A stretch of 64,000 bases of DNA from CAVSQX01 sp963730225 (GCA_963730225.1 CAVSQX010000004.1:992001-1056000), one strand, 5' to 3'. Numbered from the stretch's first letter, positions 37,386 to 49,014 are shown. The notes: generated by a model not told the origin, from the sequence alone. Numbers and translations: made by a program.

Positions 37386-38262
37386 ACGTCTTTTGCGTCA
37401 GGAAAAATAGCACCAGCACCGGCAGCATCACCAGTGCCGAGGCGGCCATCAAGAGGTTCCAGTCGGTGCCGCCCTGCTGGCTTTGGAACGCCTGAAGACC
37501 CAGAGCCAATGTGTATTGCTCGGGCCGCTGGAGAAAAACGAGCGGAGCGAGAAAATCCTTCCACGCGGCCAGGAACGTGAACAGCGCGACCACCGCCAGC
37601 GCCGGACGGCTCAGGGGGAGAATGACCCGCCAGAAGATTCCCCATTCGCCGCAGCCGTCGATGCGGGCGGCGTCGCTGAGCGCGTCGGGGATCGTGAGGA
37701 AAAACTGGCGGAGAAGAAAGATGGAAAAAGCGTTACCGAACCAGGCGGGGAGCCAGAGCGGCTCGAAGGTGCCGAGCATCTGGAGCGGGGTGTGATCGCC
37801 GATGAAGCGAAAGACGATGAACAGCGGCAGCATCATCACCGGAAATGGAATCATCATTGTCGAGAGCATGATGACGAACAGAATTCCCCGGCCGGCGAAG
37901 CGAATGCGGGCAAAGCCGTAGGCGGCGATGGCGCTGGAAACGAGCGTTCCCAGAACCGACAACGCCGCGATGATCAGCGTGTTGCGGGTGTAGAGCGGGA
38001 AATCGACCTTGTTGGACGTGATCACCTTCCAGTAATTCCCCGGCACCATCGGATGGGGCCAAAGCTGCGGCGGAAAGGTGGTCGTTTTTTCGATCGTCTT
38101 GAGACTCGTCGACAGCATCCACACAAACGGCAGCGCGTAGCCGATGCAGATGAGCGCGATTGCCGCCAGCGCCAGCCAGCGTCCGGGCCGACGGCGGTCG
38201 CGCGCGGCGTGACGGGCGGCGGCGGAGTCGATCGGTCGGGATGGATAGGCGACGGCTGTCAT
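37351..38262 (-). CDS. CUT1-type sugar ABC transporter permease (MalG-like)
   Basis: 303 residues from ATG 38262, which overlaps the upstream permease stop (ATGA). Six membrane helices and the inner EAA loop (DAARIDGCGEWGIFW...LPLSRP) mark a MalG-type permease. The C-terminus FIQGIATTGIK is typical. It pairs with the MalF-type permease and the binding protein upstream. No ATPase is encoded here, so a shared MsmX-like ATPase elsewhere is implied. Confidence 0.92.
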   Translation of the reverse strand: MTAVAYPSRPIDSAAARHAARDRRRPGRWLALAAIALICIGYALPFVWMLSTSLKTIEKTTTFPPQLWPHPMVPGNYWKVITSNKVDFPLYTRNTLIIAALSVLGTLVSSAIAAYGFARIRFAGRGILFVIMLSTMMIPFPVMMLPLFIVFRFIGDHTPLQMLGTFEPLWLPAWFGNAFSIFLLRQFFLTIPDALSDAARIDGCGEWGIFWRVILPLSRPALAVVALFTFLAAWKDFLAPLVFLQRPEQYTLALGLQAFQSQQGGTDWNLLMAASALVMLPVLVLFFLTQKTFIQGIATTGIK

Positions 38263-39137
38263 TGTCCCTGATAGTGAACCCACCGTCGGCTGGACCAGAA
38301 CGCCAGACCCGTCAGCGCCAGCACCATCACCAGCATGATCCACGCGATCGCGCTGGCGTAGCCCATCTGGAGATAGATGAACGCGTTGTCGAACAGATAC
38401 ATCGACAGCAGATAGGTCGCGTGCGCCGGCCCGCCGCCGGTCATGATGTAGGGAATGTCGAACATCTGGAGAATGCCGATGATTGACATCACGAGATTGA
38501 AAAAAATCACGGGAGAGAGAATCGGCAGCGTGACGTGGCGAATCCGCCCGGCGATGCCCGCGCCGTCGAGTTCGGCGGCTTCGTACAATTCGCGCGGGAC
38601 ATCCTGAAGGCCGGCGAGATAAATTACCACGGCGTTGCCGACGCCCCAGAGGCTCATCAGCGCCAGCGCCGGCAGCGCCCAGTTGACCGACGAAAGCCAG
38701 GGCGGCCCGGCGACGCCGATTTTTCCCAGCACGACATTGATCAATCCGAGCCGGGCGTTGAGCAGCCACATCCAGAGCATCGCCGAGGCGACGATGGGAA
38801 CCAGGGCGGGCATGAAGATGATCGTTCGCCAAAGCGATTGGCCGGGAATCTCGACGTTCAGCAGCAGCGCGAGTCCCAGCGAAACCAGCAGGCCCGAAGG
38901 CAGCGCCATCAGCGCGTAAAAAAATGTGTTGCGGGCCGACTGCCAGAAAACGTGATCGTGAATCAGATCGACGTAATTCTGCGCTCCGACCAGATGCGGC
39001 GACTGGAGAAGATCGAACCGGCAGAAGCTGTAGTACAGCGACAACCCCGCGGGAACCAAAGTGAAAACGAGAAAACCGATCAGCCACGGCGAGACAAACG
39101 CCATTCCCTTTGCGAATTGCCGAGCCTGCGATTTCAT
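38259..39137 (-). CDS. CUT1-type sugar ABC transporter permease (MalF-like)
   Basis: 292 residues from ATG 39137. Opening helices (FVSPWLIGFLVFTLVPAGLS) and the EAA loop (YEAAELDGAGIAGRI...LPILSP) define a MalF-type permease. It overlaps the binding-protein gene by 4 bases and the MalG-like gene by 4 bases, so the three are tightly coupled. It would form the heteromeric channel with the MalG-like partner. Confidence 0.92.
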   Translation of the reverse strand: MKSQARQFAKGMAFVSPWLIGFLVFTLVPAGLSLYYSFCRFDLLQSPHLVGAQNYVDLIHDHVFWQSARNTFFYALMALPSGLLVSLGLALLLNVEIPGQSLWRTIIFMPALVPIVASAMLWMWLLNARLGLINVVLGKIGVAGPPWLSSVNWALPALALMSLWGVGNAVVIYLAGLQDVPRELYEAAELDGAGIAGRIRHVTLPILSPVIFFNLVMSIIGILQMFDIPYIMTGGGPAHATYLLSMYLFDNAFIYLQMGYASAIAWIMLVMVLALTGLAFWSSRRWVHYQGQ

Positions 39138-40743
39138 TGCGCCCTTTCCAACGCTTTATCCAGTTCCATCTGCGTTCGCCGTTGGGCGTCGGCGAGGATT
39201 TGCGCGGTTGTTCCCTGGAGCATGTACGATCGCTCGGCGACTTGCGTGAGATCGTCGAAAATCTGCGGCCAATTGATCAGCCGGGGCAGCGGGCGGGCGT
39301 TGGGGCTGGCGGCCAGCATCTCGTAAACATCGACGTAGGGATTGGGATGGTTCAACAGATAGTTTTGACTCTCCTGCGCCAGCGGCGAGAGATTGCAGTG
39401 CAGTGAACTGAGCCGCTCGATCTGAGGCTGCCGGCTGGCGAAGGCGAGGAATTCGAACGCTTCTTTTTTGTGCTTCGAGGTGCTGGGCACGACCCAGACA
39501 TCCATGCCGGCGTAGGTGACATTTTCCAGTCCGGGCACCGCCGATGGGAACGCCGCCGCGCCCCATTGGCAGTAATTCTGCCGCTGCGACGCCGGCAACA
39601 GCGCGGCCTGCTTGTCGGCGACTTTGCCGTCAACGAACGTGACTTGCAAATCCTTGATTCCTCCGAGCCAGTGCAGCACGGTGGGCGTTGTGTCGGATGT
39701 CGATTCTCCCGGGCCGAGCAGTTCCTGCACCTGGGGCATGTTCATGCCAATTTCGACCTGATCGAAATTCTTCTCCCGCTGAATCTGATCCGCCGGGACG
39801 TGCCAGCGGTTCATCGACGGCTTGAGCTTTTCGATGAACGCCGCCACCCAGGGCCCCTGCTGCATCATCGCAATCTGCCCGACCAGAAACGGATTTTGCG
39901 GCGTGTCGAACAGATTGGTCGAGCCGCTGTTGAACCCGCTGCGGAATTCCGCCAGGGCGTCTTTGCCGATGCGCTGGCTGTAACCGCGAATCCAGTTGTA
40001 GGCGGCTTCCATCGGCGGCTGTGTGAGCAGCATGTGCGTGCCGGAGGGATCGGCGATCTGCCCGCCGAACCAGAAGGCGGTGTAATTGGTCGCGGTGCCC
40101 GGCTCCAGCGGAACGTAACCGGCCACCGCCAGATGCCGATGGCCGTCGACGGTTTCCCAACTGTCCAGGGCGGCGGCATATTTATCCAACTCGGCGATCG
40201 TGCGGGGAGCGCGGTTTGGATCCAATCCGGCGGCGATCAATTGGGCGGATTTTTCCTGAAACACCTGCTTGTTCCACAGCAGCGCGACGCACCAGACGGT
40301 GCTGGGCAGCGCGTAGAGCGTGTTGTGATAAACGCAGCCGTCGTAGAAGACGGGCTTGTAATGATCGCGCGTCAGGCCGAAGTGATTCGCCATCGCATCC
40401 AGCGGCTCCAGGGCGTTCATCGAGGCGAATTCGAGAACCTGCGCATCCCACAACCCCGCGACATCCGGGGCCATTCCGCCGGCGGTACAGATGAGCGTTT
40501 TGCGATCGATCTGGCTCATCGAGACAAAATCGACCCAGATATTTTTTTCCGCGCCGACGGTTGTGTTAAATGCATCGACCATTTGTTTGGCCTGCTGGCC
40601 TTCCAGGCCGGTCCACTTTTCCCAGTAAACGATGTGCACGCGGCCCGGCGGAGCGCTGTAGATGGGCGCGGGCCGAAGATCAGCATCGCCGCGGCGGCGG
40701 CCAGCATCGTCCAGAGGAAGATGCGCGAAAGCCAATGCGTCAC
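39134..40743 (-). CDS. extracellular sugar-binding protein of the ABC system, one frameshift
   Basis: The start is GTG 40743 (overlap GTGA with the previous gene). A signal/anchor helix follows (LSRIFLWTMLAAAAAMLIFG), and after a one-base frameshift near 40675 the mature domain begins VHIVYWEKWTGLEGQQ. Family-1 solute-binding features follow: APDVAGLWDAQVLEFA, YALPSTVWCVALLWN and MMQQGPWVAAFIEKLK. It delivers an oligosaccharide to the two permeases downstream. The joined length is about 535 residues, large for the family. The lipobox is unclear, so it may be held by its N-terminal helix. Confidence 0.85.
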
Positions 40744-42941
40744 GATTGGGGCTGAAGACGAAGTGCGATGTCACGAGCGAACGGCGGCACGCTCACGGTG
40801 AGCTTGCCGTCCTGGGCCGGGCAGGAATCGGTTCGGATGATCTGCCCGCGGCGGGTGTCCCACCATTGCGCGGTGAAATTGCCGGAGTCGAGATTCGGCA
40901 CAGTCAATCGCACATCCTGCCGCTGCGGAGGAGAATCCTGGGATTGGTCGTCTTTCCAATTCGAGCGCGGATCCCAAATCCAGGCGAGAGTCTGGCCCGA
41001 TGATTTGTCCTGCACCGCCAACGCGGCCAGATTGGCAAAACGCGCAGGTCAGCGCATCGGTGAAGGTGACGCTGGAGATCGTCACCCAATCGCCGGCGAT
41101 CGGATCGATCGAAATGCGATGATGTCCCGGCGAAACGTGAAGCGAAATGCGTTTGCTCTGGTTGATATCCGCCTGATAAATCTGATCCTGCTGGGAGAAA
41201 TGCGAATTGGATGCATCGGCCGAGCCGGGCAGCGCGCTGAACGCCAAATCGGCCTGCGGATTGCCGTCGACGGAAATTCGCACGACGGCAAAATCCGAAA
41301 CCTGCGCGACGGCCAGCACCAAATCCGTTTTTGCCGGCAGATCGAGATCGAAAATCAGCGGCTCGTGCAAATCGGAATGCAAAGGGCCGTAAAGATATCG
41401 AGGCACCTGGGCGGTGGGCCGGCCGTTGGGAGGTACGGCGATGGGCTGGCGCGATGTCGCGCCCCAGCCGCCGGAGGCGGCGATGGTTAGATCGGCGTAG
41501 GAATCTTCGACATCGGCCTGCCACAACTGCGTGATCGGCACGGGCCGGAAGTCTTTGCCGGCCCAGTCGATTCCCCGGACAAACGCGGCCACCGGTTGCA
41601 TTTCGTGCCAGAGATCTTTCGGGCCAATGTAATTATCCCACCACCAATACATTCCGGTGCCGGCGTTGCCGCTGGCCAGGCCGGCCCAGAGGGCGTTGTG
41701 AAAGCCGGTGCCCTTGCCGGTGGGATCGAAGCGGATGTCGGGACCGTGAAAATCGATTCCCATCTCGGCGACGAGGTGCGGCTTGTTGAATCGCTCGTGG
41801 TTGGATTCGGCGGTTTGCAGCGGCGTCACCATGTCCACCTGCGTGCCGTCGCCGTAGATGTGCGATTGGGTCAGATCGATCTGCGGAATTTCCCACACCT
41901 TCGGATTCACGGCGGCGGAGGTGGTGATGAGATGTTGGAATGGATCGATCTGCCGAAGATAGGCGGCCATTTCCGCATTCCACTGGACGGGAATGTTCAC
42001 CCGTGCGAATTCCTGCTCGTTGAAGAATTCCCAAAACCCGACGCTGGTGAAGGCGGAGAAGCGAGCGACGATGTAGCGAAGCCGGGCCTTGAAAATGCGG
42101 CGGGCGTCGGCATCGGTGAAGAAATCGATCGGCCGCGTCGCGGGGCCGTGGTTCTTTGCGTTGTAGGCGTTGATCGGCCAATCGGCGACGCCCCACATGT
42201 CCGATTGCAGCAATTCGCGGTGATTCAGCAAACAGAGCATGACATTGACGCCGTTCTTCTGGGCCTGCTCCAGCACGTGATCGATGGCGGCGGCGTGCTG
42301 AAGATCATATCGGCCAAGGCCGGTGGCGGAGGTTTCAAGCATGGCATCGCGGGTGCACATCCAGACCCGGGCGAAATTTCCGCCGTTTTCCGCAAGTGTT
42401 TTGAATGCGCTGTCGTACCAGTCGGCGCGCCATCGTCCGGCGGGCCAGCACATGTCCAGGCCGATAAGAAAACAGGATTCGCCGTCGTCGTAGCGGAAAT
42501 ACCGATTGTTCGCCGCTCTTCGGACGAAGCCGCGCTGATGGGATTGGACGACCTGAAATTCGCGGGCGCGGATGTGCGTTGCCCCGATGAATCGACCGCC
42601 GAAACCGTCATGCTCCAGGTTCCCGCCTCATCGGGGGCGAACCGAAGCGCGAAGGCCGATCCATCCCAGAAGGCGGGCATGTCGAAAGATTTTCCGCTGG
42701 GTGCGGTGAACGCGGCGTCGACGGCGATCTGCTGGGGATCGAATGGATTGTCGTAGCGGCGGCCGACATCGACGCCCCATTGCATCAAGTCAAACGTGCC
42801 GGCGGATTGGGTGGTCGGCGCGGGTGTGACGCGCACGTCCTGAGCAGCGCTGATGGCAACGAGAGGTTCAATCACCAGCAGCAGAGATGATAACACAGCC
42901 GCCGCGGCGATCGGGTGGAATCGTGCCATCGTGGGCTTCAC
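40740..42941 (-). CDS. DUF5060 / GH5-like glycoside hydrolase, two frameshifts
   Basis: GTG 42941 (or ATG 12 bases later) starts a signal peptide, then a DUF5060 beta-sandwich (YDNPFDPQQIAVDAAFTAP, APDEAGTWSM). After a frameshift near 42530 comes a TIM-barrel of the GH5 type: NNRYFRYDDGES, GGNFARVWM, WEFFNEQEFA (acid/base Glu) and LVAEMGIDFHG (nucleophile Glu). After a second shift near 41045 a C-terminal beta-domain ends at the TGA 40740. The joined protein has about 733 residues and is probably secreted. It sits in an operon with the ABC importer and the GH130-like gene. Confidence 0.82.
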
Positions 42942-44029
42942 ATCCGCGAATTCTCGATGACGAATTGAACGATTTCATCGAGCCGTCCAAACGCCACGGC
43001 GGTGACGGTGTCAGCGCATCCGTAGTATACCGCCACGCGCTGCGTCGGCCGATCGAGCAGCGCGGCACAGGGGAAGCAAACATTGGGCACATCGCCGGCG
43101 CACTCGTAAATCTCGCGCGGGTTGAGCAGATACGGCCAGGCGCGGTAGCGCACCTTCCATGGCTGTTCCAAATCCAGCAGGGCGGCGCCGAAGCTGTAAA
43201 CAAATCCGTTGCAGCTCGTCAGCACGCCGTGATAGATCATCAGCCAGCCTTCGGCCGTTTCGATGGGGATTGGCCCCGCGCCGATTTTCGTGCTTTGCCA
43301 TCCGCCATTGGGGGCCATGACGTGGCGGTGCTCGCCCCAGTAGGTCAGGTCGGGGCTTTGGGAGATGTAAATGTCGCCGAAGGGCGTGTGGCCGTTGTCG
43401 CTGGGGCGGCTGAGCATCATGTATTTGCCGTTGATTCGGCGGGGAAACAGCACGCCGTTGCGGTTGAACGGAAGCGTGGCGTTTTCCATCTGGTGGAAAT
43501 GCACGAAATCGCGCGTCCAGCCGATGCCGATGGTTGGGCCGTGATATCCGTTGCACCAGGTGACATAATACCGATCGTCGATCCAGCAGACGCGCGGATC
43601 GTAGCTGTATTCGAAGCGCGTCACCTCTTTATCGTCGTGACGCCAATGGATGCGCTGCGGATCGATGCGCCAGTTCAGCCCGTCGTCGCTGAAGCCGGGA
43701 TGGATTTGCATTTCCCGAGCGGTGTTGTCGCAGCGGAAGACGCCGGCGAATTTCCCGTGAAATGGCACGACGGCGCTGTTGAAGATGCTGTTGCACGCGG
43801 GAAACGGGCTGCGCTGTATCACCGGGTTCAGCGAGCAACGCCAGAGCACATCGGAATTGCCGTCGGGACGGTCCTGCCAGGGAATGTTGGGCAGCGCGTC
43901 AACCTGCCGCGCGGAAATATCCACGCCGACCAGCGGCGCCCCTGAGGTCGCCTTGGTATCCTTTTCTTCCGTTGCTCCTGTTCCACGGGCCATTAAAGTC
44001 ATAGCGTATCTCGAAGTGTAAGACGTCAT
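42938..44029 (-). CDS. GH130-like beta-mannoside/oligosaccharide phosphorylase or hydrolase
   Basis: About 350-363 residues (starts at 44029 or nine codons in). Five-bladed propeller motifs are visible: FNSAVVPFHGKFAGVFRCD, SYDPRVCWIDDRYYVTW, NRNGVLFPRRINGKYMMLSRPSD and GAGPIPIETAEGWLMIYHG, closely following GH130 enzymes. No signal peptide, so it should act in the cytoplasm on imported oligosaccharides. The stop overlaps the start of the GH5-like gene (GTGA). Specificity for mannosides is the family norm and not proven here. Confidence 0.9.
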   Translation of the reverse strand: MTSYTSRYAMTLMARGTGATEEKDTKATSGAPLVGVDISARQVDALPNIPWQDRPDGNSDVLWRCSLNPVIQRSPFPACNSIFNSAVVPFHGKFAGVFRCDNTAREMQIHPGFSDDGLNWRIDPQRIHWRHDDKEVTRFEYSYDPRVCWIDDRYYVTWCNGYHGPTIGIGWTRDFVHFHQMENATLPFNRNGVLFPRRINGKYMMLSRPSDNGHTPFGDIYISQSPDLTYWGEHRHVMAPNGGWQSTKIGAGPIPIETAEGWLMIYHGVLTSCNGFVYSFGAALLDLEQPWKVRYRAWPYLLNPREIYECAGDVPNVCFPCAALLDRPTQRVAVYYGCADTVTAVAFGRLDEIVQFVIENSRM

Positions 44030-44051
44030 TCACATGCGATCGTTGCCGCGA

Positions 44052-45032
44052 TCAGCCGGGGGCTTGCAAAGTTTTTCGCGCGGTTTCGTAGTCCAGATTC
44101 TCAGCATGTCCATCGCAAAAGAGGTAATTGGCTTTGGAGAGGGATCGCGGGGACAGGATGTTTACGTTGCCCGTATTTTTTGCGACGCCGCCGTGGCGGC
44201 AGGGATCGCCGCTTAGAAAATAGACCGTCTGGGCCAAGGCATTTCCCGGCGCGTACGCGGCTTCGTTGAGCACGGTGGGAAAATCGAACAGATACGGCGC
44301 GAATTTAATCTGCATGGGAGCCCAGACTCCCATGTGAAAGTCGGCGCTGTCGCCGGCGAGAATGCGATGGCCCGAGGAAACGATCCAGGCCAGCCGCAGC
44401 GTGCCAACCCCCGGCGTCGGCGGACTGTTGGCGTTGGGGACGGTTGTGTAATTGATTCCCGTGTCACAGTCGTTGGGCTGTCCCGCCGCCCCGGAAAGGG
44501 CCTTGGCCACCCCGACAGAATCGGATCCACGAAGCGGCACCGACGTGATTCCGAGCCACAGTTTGTAGTTCTGTCCATAGCCCGGCGTCCATGCCAGCGA
44601 TTGCACGCCCAGGGCATCGCGGTCCCAATTCGGACAGCGCGGGAACGTCGTTAAATCGGTCGAATCGTTGATCTCAACCGGAGATTTCCTTACTCCGTAA
44701 TAGGGTGCCAGCGCTTCGAACCAGTAAATGACCTTGTCGTTGTAAACATTGGTCGGATCGCGGTTGTACACTTCGGTTCCCCAGTCGAAGTTCCGGGTAA
44801 AGGGGAGCCATCCCTGGTTATCCTGTGCATACATCAGGTAGCAGTTTCCGATCTGCCGGAGATTGCTCAGGCAAACGGTGGATTTAGCCTGCTCGCGCGC
44901 CTTGGCCAGGGCCGGCAGCAGAATGGAAATCAGCAGCGCGATGATGCCGATCACCACCAGCAGTTCGACCAGCGTAAAGCCCGGCCTGCCGCCGTCATGA
45001 TGAGACCAACGACTTTTAAATCCGCCGTGCAT
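44052..45032 (-). CDS. pseudopilin-like protein with prepilin N-terminus
   Basis: 326 residues from ATG 45032. The prepilin peptidase site is at G/FTLVELLVVIGIIALLIS, followed by a helical spine ending LLPALAKAREQAK. The C-terminal ANYLFCDGHAENLDYET corresponds to the H-X9-DG module of DUF1559-type planctomycete pseudopilins. It is presumed to be processed and assembled on a type II secretion-like machine. Its start lies 17 bases inside the end of the PEP-CTERM gene and 22 bases separate its stop from the GH130 gene, so it is in the glycan operon. Confidence 0.88.
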   Translation of the reverse strand: MHGGFKSRWSHHDGGRPGFTLVELLVVIGIIALLISILLPALAKAREQAKSTVCLSNLRQIGNCYLMYAQDNQGWLPFTRNFDWGTEVYNRDPTNVYNDKVIYWFEALAPYYGVRKSPVEINDSTDLTTFPRCPNWDRDALGVQSLAWTPGYGQNYKLWLGITSVPLRGSDSVGVAKALSGAAGQPNDCDTGINYTTVPNANSPPTPGVGTLRLAWIVSSGHRILAGDSADFHMGVWAPMQIKFAPYLFDFPTVLNEAAYAPGNALAQTVYFLSGDPCRHGGVAKNTGNVNILSPRSLSKANYLFCDGHAENLDYETARKTLQAPG

Positions 45033-47719
45033 GTAACCTTCCTTCGCCCCGTCTTGATTTTCGTTGCCGTCCAAGCAATGCCGCCGCGGCGAATCCGATG
45101 AATCCCATGCTCGCCGGCTCGGGGACCGACGCGCCGACGGCGGCGACCTGCGAAGTGTTGGTGGCGATCATTTCGTCCGGAGCGCCGGAAATACCCACGA
45201 GGCTGGCGCCTTGCGTGTTAAACGCATTGTCGATCAGCGTGTAGTCATCGCCGTTGACAACACCGTCGTAGTTGAAATCGCCGTTATGCCAGCCGGTGAG
45301 ACTGTTGTTAAAGCCGTTGTCGATCAGCGTGTAGTCGCTGCCGTTCACGACGCCATCGAGATTGGCATCGCCGAAATAGGTGTATTTCACGAGCACGTCG
45401 GCCGTGCCAACGGAAACGCCGTCGAAGGTAGAGAAGAAGGTCCCGCCGCTGCCGTTGCTGTTCAGTTCGACACCCAGCGCGGTATTCGTGGTTGCAGCGG
45501 CGCTGGAGGAGATGATTCCGTCGGCTCCGTTCCACGGACCGCCGTTGTAACCCCGAGGCAATCTGGCTGGTGATATTCGCCAGATTGCCGCCGTGGACGA
45601 TCATGTCGTTGTTCGTCAAATCCATCGCCCCCTGCCACGCCCCGGTGCTGCCGCCGAAATTGAGGCCGGCCGATCCAATCACCAGCACCGAGCGGCTGGA
45701 ATGGCTGCTGCTGGTCGCCACAGTGACTTTCCCGCCGGCGGAAAGTGTAACGCCGCCGACTGTGCGCGTGAGAATCCCGCTGCCGGTGTTGGCATCGAAG
45801 GTGGAGATGCCGTTGCTGATCAGGTTCGACGTCGACGGAAGTGATCCGCCGCTGGTGATCTGTAAGGTCGCGCCCGGATCGACCGTGGTACTGCCGCCGT
45901 ACGTGTTGACGCTGCTGAGAATAACGGTGCCGGAGTTGGTGATTTCGGCAGAGTTGCTCGCCCCGCCCAGCGCGCTGGCCACGGTCAACGGCCCGCCGCC
46001 GCCAAGCCGAAACAGGTTGGCGAAGGAACCGCTGGTCGCCGGGGTGATCGTTCCGGCGTAGGTCAATCCGGCCGGCATGGCGCCGATGCTCAAGGCGCTC
46101 AGCCCCGCCGCCGAGAGATTGGCCGCTCCCGCCACGGTGCCGGTGAAGTCGATGTTGACGTTGGCATCAACCGTCCACAGCGCCAGCGCGCCGGTGCCGG
46201 CATTGCCCTGCTGCGTCGGCAGGGTCGACCATCCGGAGGAATATGCATCGGCGATTTTCGCCAGCAAGGTGGCGGCGGTCGAACCGCTGTCGGCGCCGAC
46301 GGCGCTGTTCGGATTCACCACCATCAACGCCGTGCCTGAGTACCCCGCCGCGGTAGTGTATTCCAGGACTCCGCCGTTGATGGTCGTCGCTCCACCGTAG
46401 GTGTTGCTGCCGGTCAGCTTCACCAAACCGGGGCCGTTGAACGTGATTCCGAACTGATTGTTCTGAATCGGACCGGTGATCGAGCCGCTGGAAGATGAAT
46501 TGTTGATGCTGCTGATGTTGCCGTTGATGACGAGCGTGCCGCTGGTGGCGTTGATGTTGATGGGATTGAACAACCGAAGGTTGAGGTTGATGGTCTGCAC
46601 GCTGGTGCTGTTGTTGTCAATGTCGCCGGCGATGTCGATTGCGTTGCCGGTGAGCGTGAACTGGCCTGCGCCGGCGTCGAAAACCAGCCCCCCGAACTGG
46701 CTGTTTCCCGGATTGGCGGCGTACGGGGCGAACGATGTCTCATCGTTATTCACCGTGGTTCCCTTGCCGGCAAAGTTCAAACAGTCGTTCAGCTCGACGT
46801 GATTGGGAATCAGGCCCGGAGCGACCGATGCGTTGGGATCGTCGCTGGTTTGCTGGAGGCCGCTCCAATTGGCGCCGTCGCTGATGTTGGTGCCGTCGCC
46901 GCCACCGGTCCACGTCACCTGCCGCGAGGCGAAGCGAATGTTGTCGATGTAAAACGTGTCGGGATCCTGGCTGGAATCATCCATATCGAGGCGGAAGTAG
47001 AACAAGTTGTCGTCGCTGAGCCCGTAGCCGCCATAGTAGTCGGGCCCGATGTTGATGCCGTAGTTCCAAGTCAGCGTTTTGGTGCCGACGTCGCCGTTGG
47101 CGCCGACGAAATTCGGAAAGCTCTGCGTTCGATCGGAGGAATTCACGTAGCCGTTCATTCCATTGCCGTCGCCGGAGATGTCGCCGTCGGCGGCATCCTT
47201 GTACGCCATGCGGAAATAGACGCCCAGAGTATCGCCGTCGGTGGCGCTTAGGGGCGAGGTGAGAGTGATATCGGCTTCGATCAGGTTGCTGCTGTTGAAC
47301 GCCTCCATGAACGCCAGATAGGAGGAATTCACCTGGTATTGCGCGCCGATGTCATCGCCGTTGCCCGGCGTGGTGACCATCATGCTGCTCACGCCGTCGG
47401 TCGCGCCCGGCGCCGGATTACCCACCGAGCCGATCGCGCCGGACATGGTGTAGGGAACGTGCGAGTCGTTTCCTCCGCCGGGCGTTTGCCAGCCGACATT
47501 GCTGGTGGGACCACCGCCGGTGGTGTCGGTTTCCGGATCGTTTGGAATATTTCCGTACCACGGAATTCCGTACATGGCCGATCCGGAGTCCGCCGGCCCG
47601 GTTGTCTCGAAGGAAATGACCGTGATCGGATTCACGTCGGCCCGCGACATCTGCGCGCCGATCGCCGCCGCAACCATTGCCGCACTGGAATAGATCACTC
47701 GTTTCCGCATCGATCGCAT
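45016..47719 (-). CDS. PEP-CTERM beta-repeat protein with dockerin-like module, one frameshift
   Basis: ATG 47719 with GGAGGAG four bases upstream. Signal peptide (cleavage near MSRA), an N-terminal lectin-like beta domain (VISFETTGPADSGSAMYG; LFYFRLDMDDSS), autotransporter-associated beta repeats (LVKLTGSNTYGGATTINGG; VILSSVNTYGGSTTV), and after a frameshift near 45553 two calcium loops (GDANLDGVVNGSDYTLID; GDFNYDGVVNGDDYTLID). The PEP-CTERM anchor is VPEPASMGF, helix, RQRKSRR. Joined length is about 900 residues. It is probably exosortase-sorted and displayed on the surface, perhaps binding glycans. An AT-rich palindrome lies 50 bases upstream. Confidence 0.82.
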
Positions 47720-47768
47720 GATTCTCCTCCGTTTTTTTTTGCCTTGCCAGGGCGCTAATCTAACCGAT

Positions 47769-47782
47769 TTTATATATATAAA
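47769..47782. promoter_or_regulatory. AT-rich 14-bp palindrome, candidate LacI operator
   Basis: TTTATATATATAAA is a perfect palindrome 50 bases before the PEP-CTERM start at 47719. A near-identical site (TTCATATATATGAA) lies at 49108-49121, and the LacI gene is between them. Confidence 0.5.
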
Positions 47783-47835
47783 CGATCGCTCGAATCGGTC
47801 TCCATCCAAATCGCCTTGATCCCAAACTGACCGGT

Positions 47836-48895
47836 CATGAATACGAGCAGTCGGCAGAAGTTGAATCGCGAACGATCAGCGAAACCGGCAACACCGGCGC
47901 ACGGATGTTCGCTGGCTCAACTTCCCCTGCGATCGGCCCAGCACCAACTCGGCCGCCTTTCTGCCGATGTCGTACGACGGCTGCCGCACCGTCGTCAGCG
48001 ACGGCTCCATCTCCTCCGAAAAATCGTCATCCGAAAAACCGATCACAGAAACGTCCCTCGGTATCGACAAACCCATTTCCCGGCAGACGCGATAGACCAC
48101 CTTGGCATACAGATCGCTGGCGGCAAAGATCGCCGTCGGACGATTCGGCCGCTGCAAAAGCTGTCGAACGGTCTGGACGGCCAACTGCGGTTGGCCCGGC
48201 GGCGCTTCCAGCGCTATCACCTGCGTCATTGCGTTCCGCCGCGCCACCGCCGATTCAAACGCTTTTCGACGGGCGATGGCCCACAGGGCATCTCCGGGAC
48301 CGGCCAGATGGCCGATGATCTTGTGTCCCTGTGAAATCAGGTGCTCGGCAACCAGATCGCCTCCCTGATCCTCATCACTCAAAACCGAATCCGCATGAAA
48401 CCGCGGAGGCAGCTCGTGGTCGATCGTCACCACCGGCAGTTCTCGTGAACTGAACTCCGTAACGTGTTGCTGATAGACCGTGGCAAACGGTGGCCAGAGA
48501 ATGACCCCGTCGATTCGTCGATCCAGAAGCCGATGCACCTGCTCCAGCACATTCGCCTGAGGCGCCTGCCGACGCCATGGCCCGCTGCGATCGTGCGCCG
48601 ACCAAAGCGTGATCGGCACGTGATCCTGCGCCGCCAGTGCATCGTGAATTCCGTAAAGAACTTCCGACCAGTAATAATCCAGCGGCGGGGCCATCACGCC
48701 GATCGTGCGGGTTTTGCCGGTTTGCATCCCGCGAACCAGCAGATTCGGGCGGTATTTGAGCCGATTTGCGGTCTCCAGCACCCGCTTACGCGTCGATTCG
48801 GAGGTGACAGGCTGCCCCGAAAGCACCAGCGAAACCGTGGCCTGGCTTACTCCCGCTGCCAAGGCGATGCTCTTCTGGCTGACCTGCGGATTCAT
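47836..48895 (-). CDS. LacI-family transcriptional regulator, one frameshift near the C-terminus
   Basis: ATG 48895. The N-terminal HTH and hinge are typical (SIALAAGVSQATVSLVLSG, RKRVLETANRLKYRPN). The periplasmic-binding-like sensor follows (IGVMAPPL, IDGVILWPPF, ISQGHKIIGHLAGP, PTAIFAASDLYA, DVSVIGFSDDDFSEEMEPSLTTVRQP). The open frame goes astray after 47930. Adding one G to the GGGG run near 47925 restores the classic ending LPVSLIVRDS and a stop at 47836. It lies between two PEP-CTERM genes in the glycan region and probably represses the surrounding operons in response to a sugar. Confidence 0.9.
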
Positions 48896-49014
48896 AATTG
48901 CGGGCTAATCTATATTAACTGGGATAAAAGTCAACAACTTTCCCTGCCATCCACACCTTTTGAATTTAATCCGGATTTTGTTTGACATTCATTGGACAGC
49001 GCATTATTCTGCCG

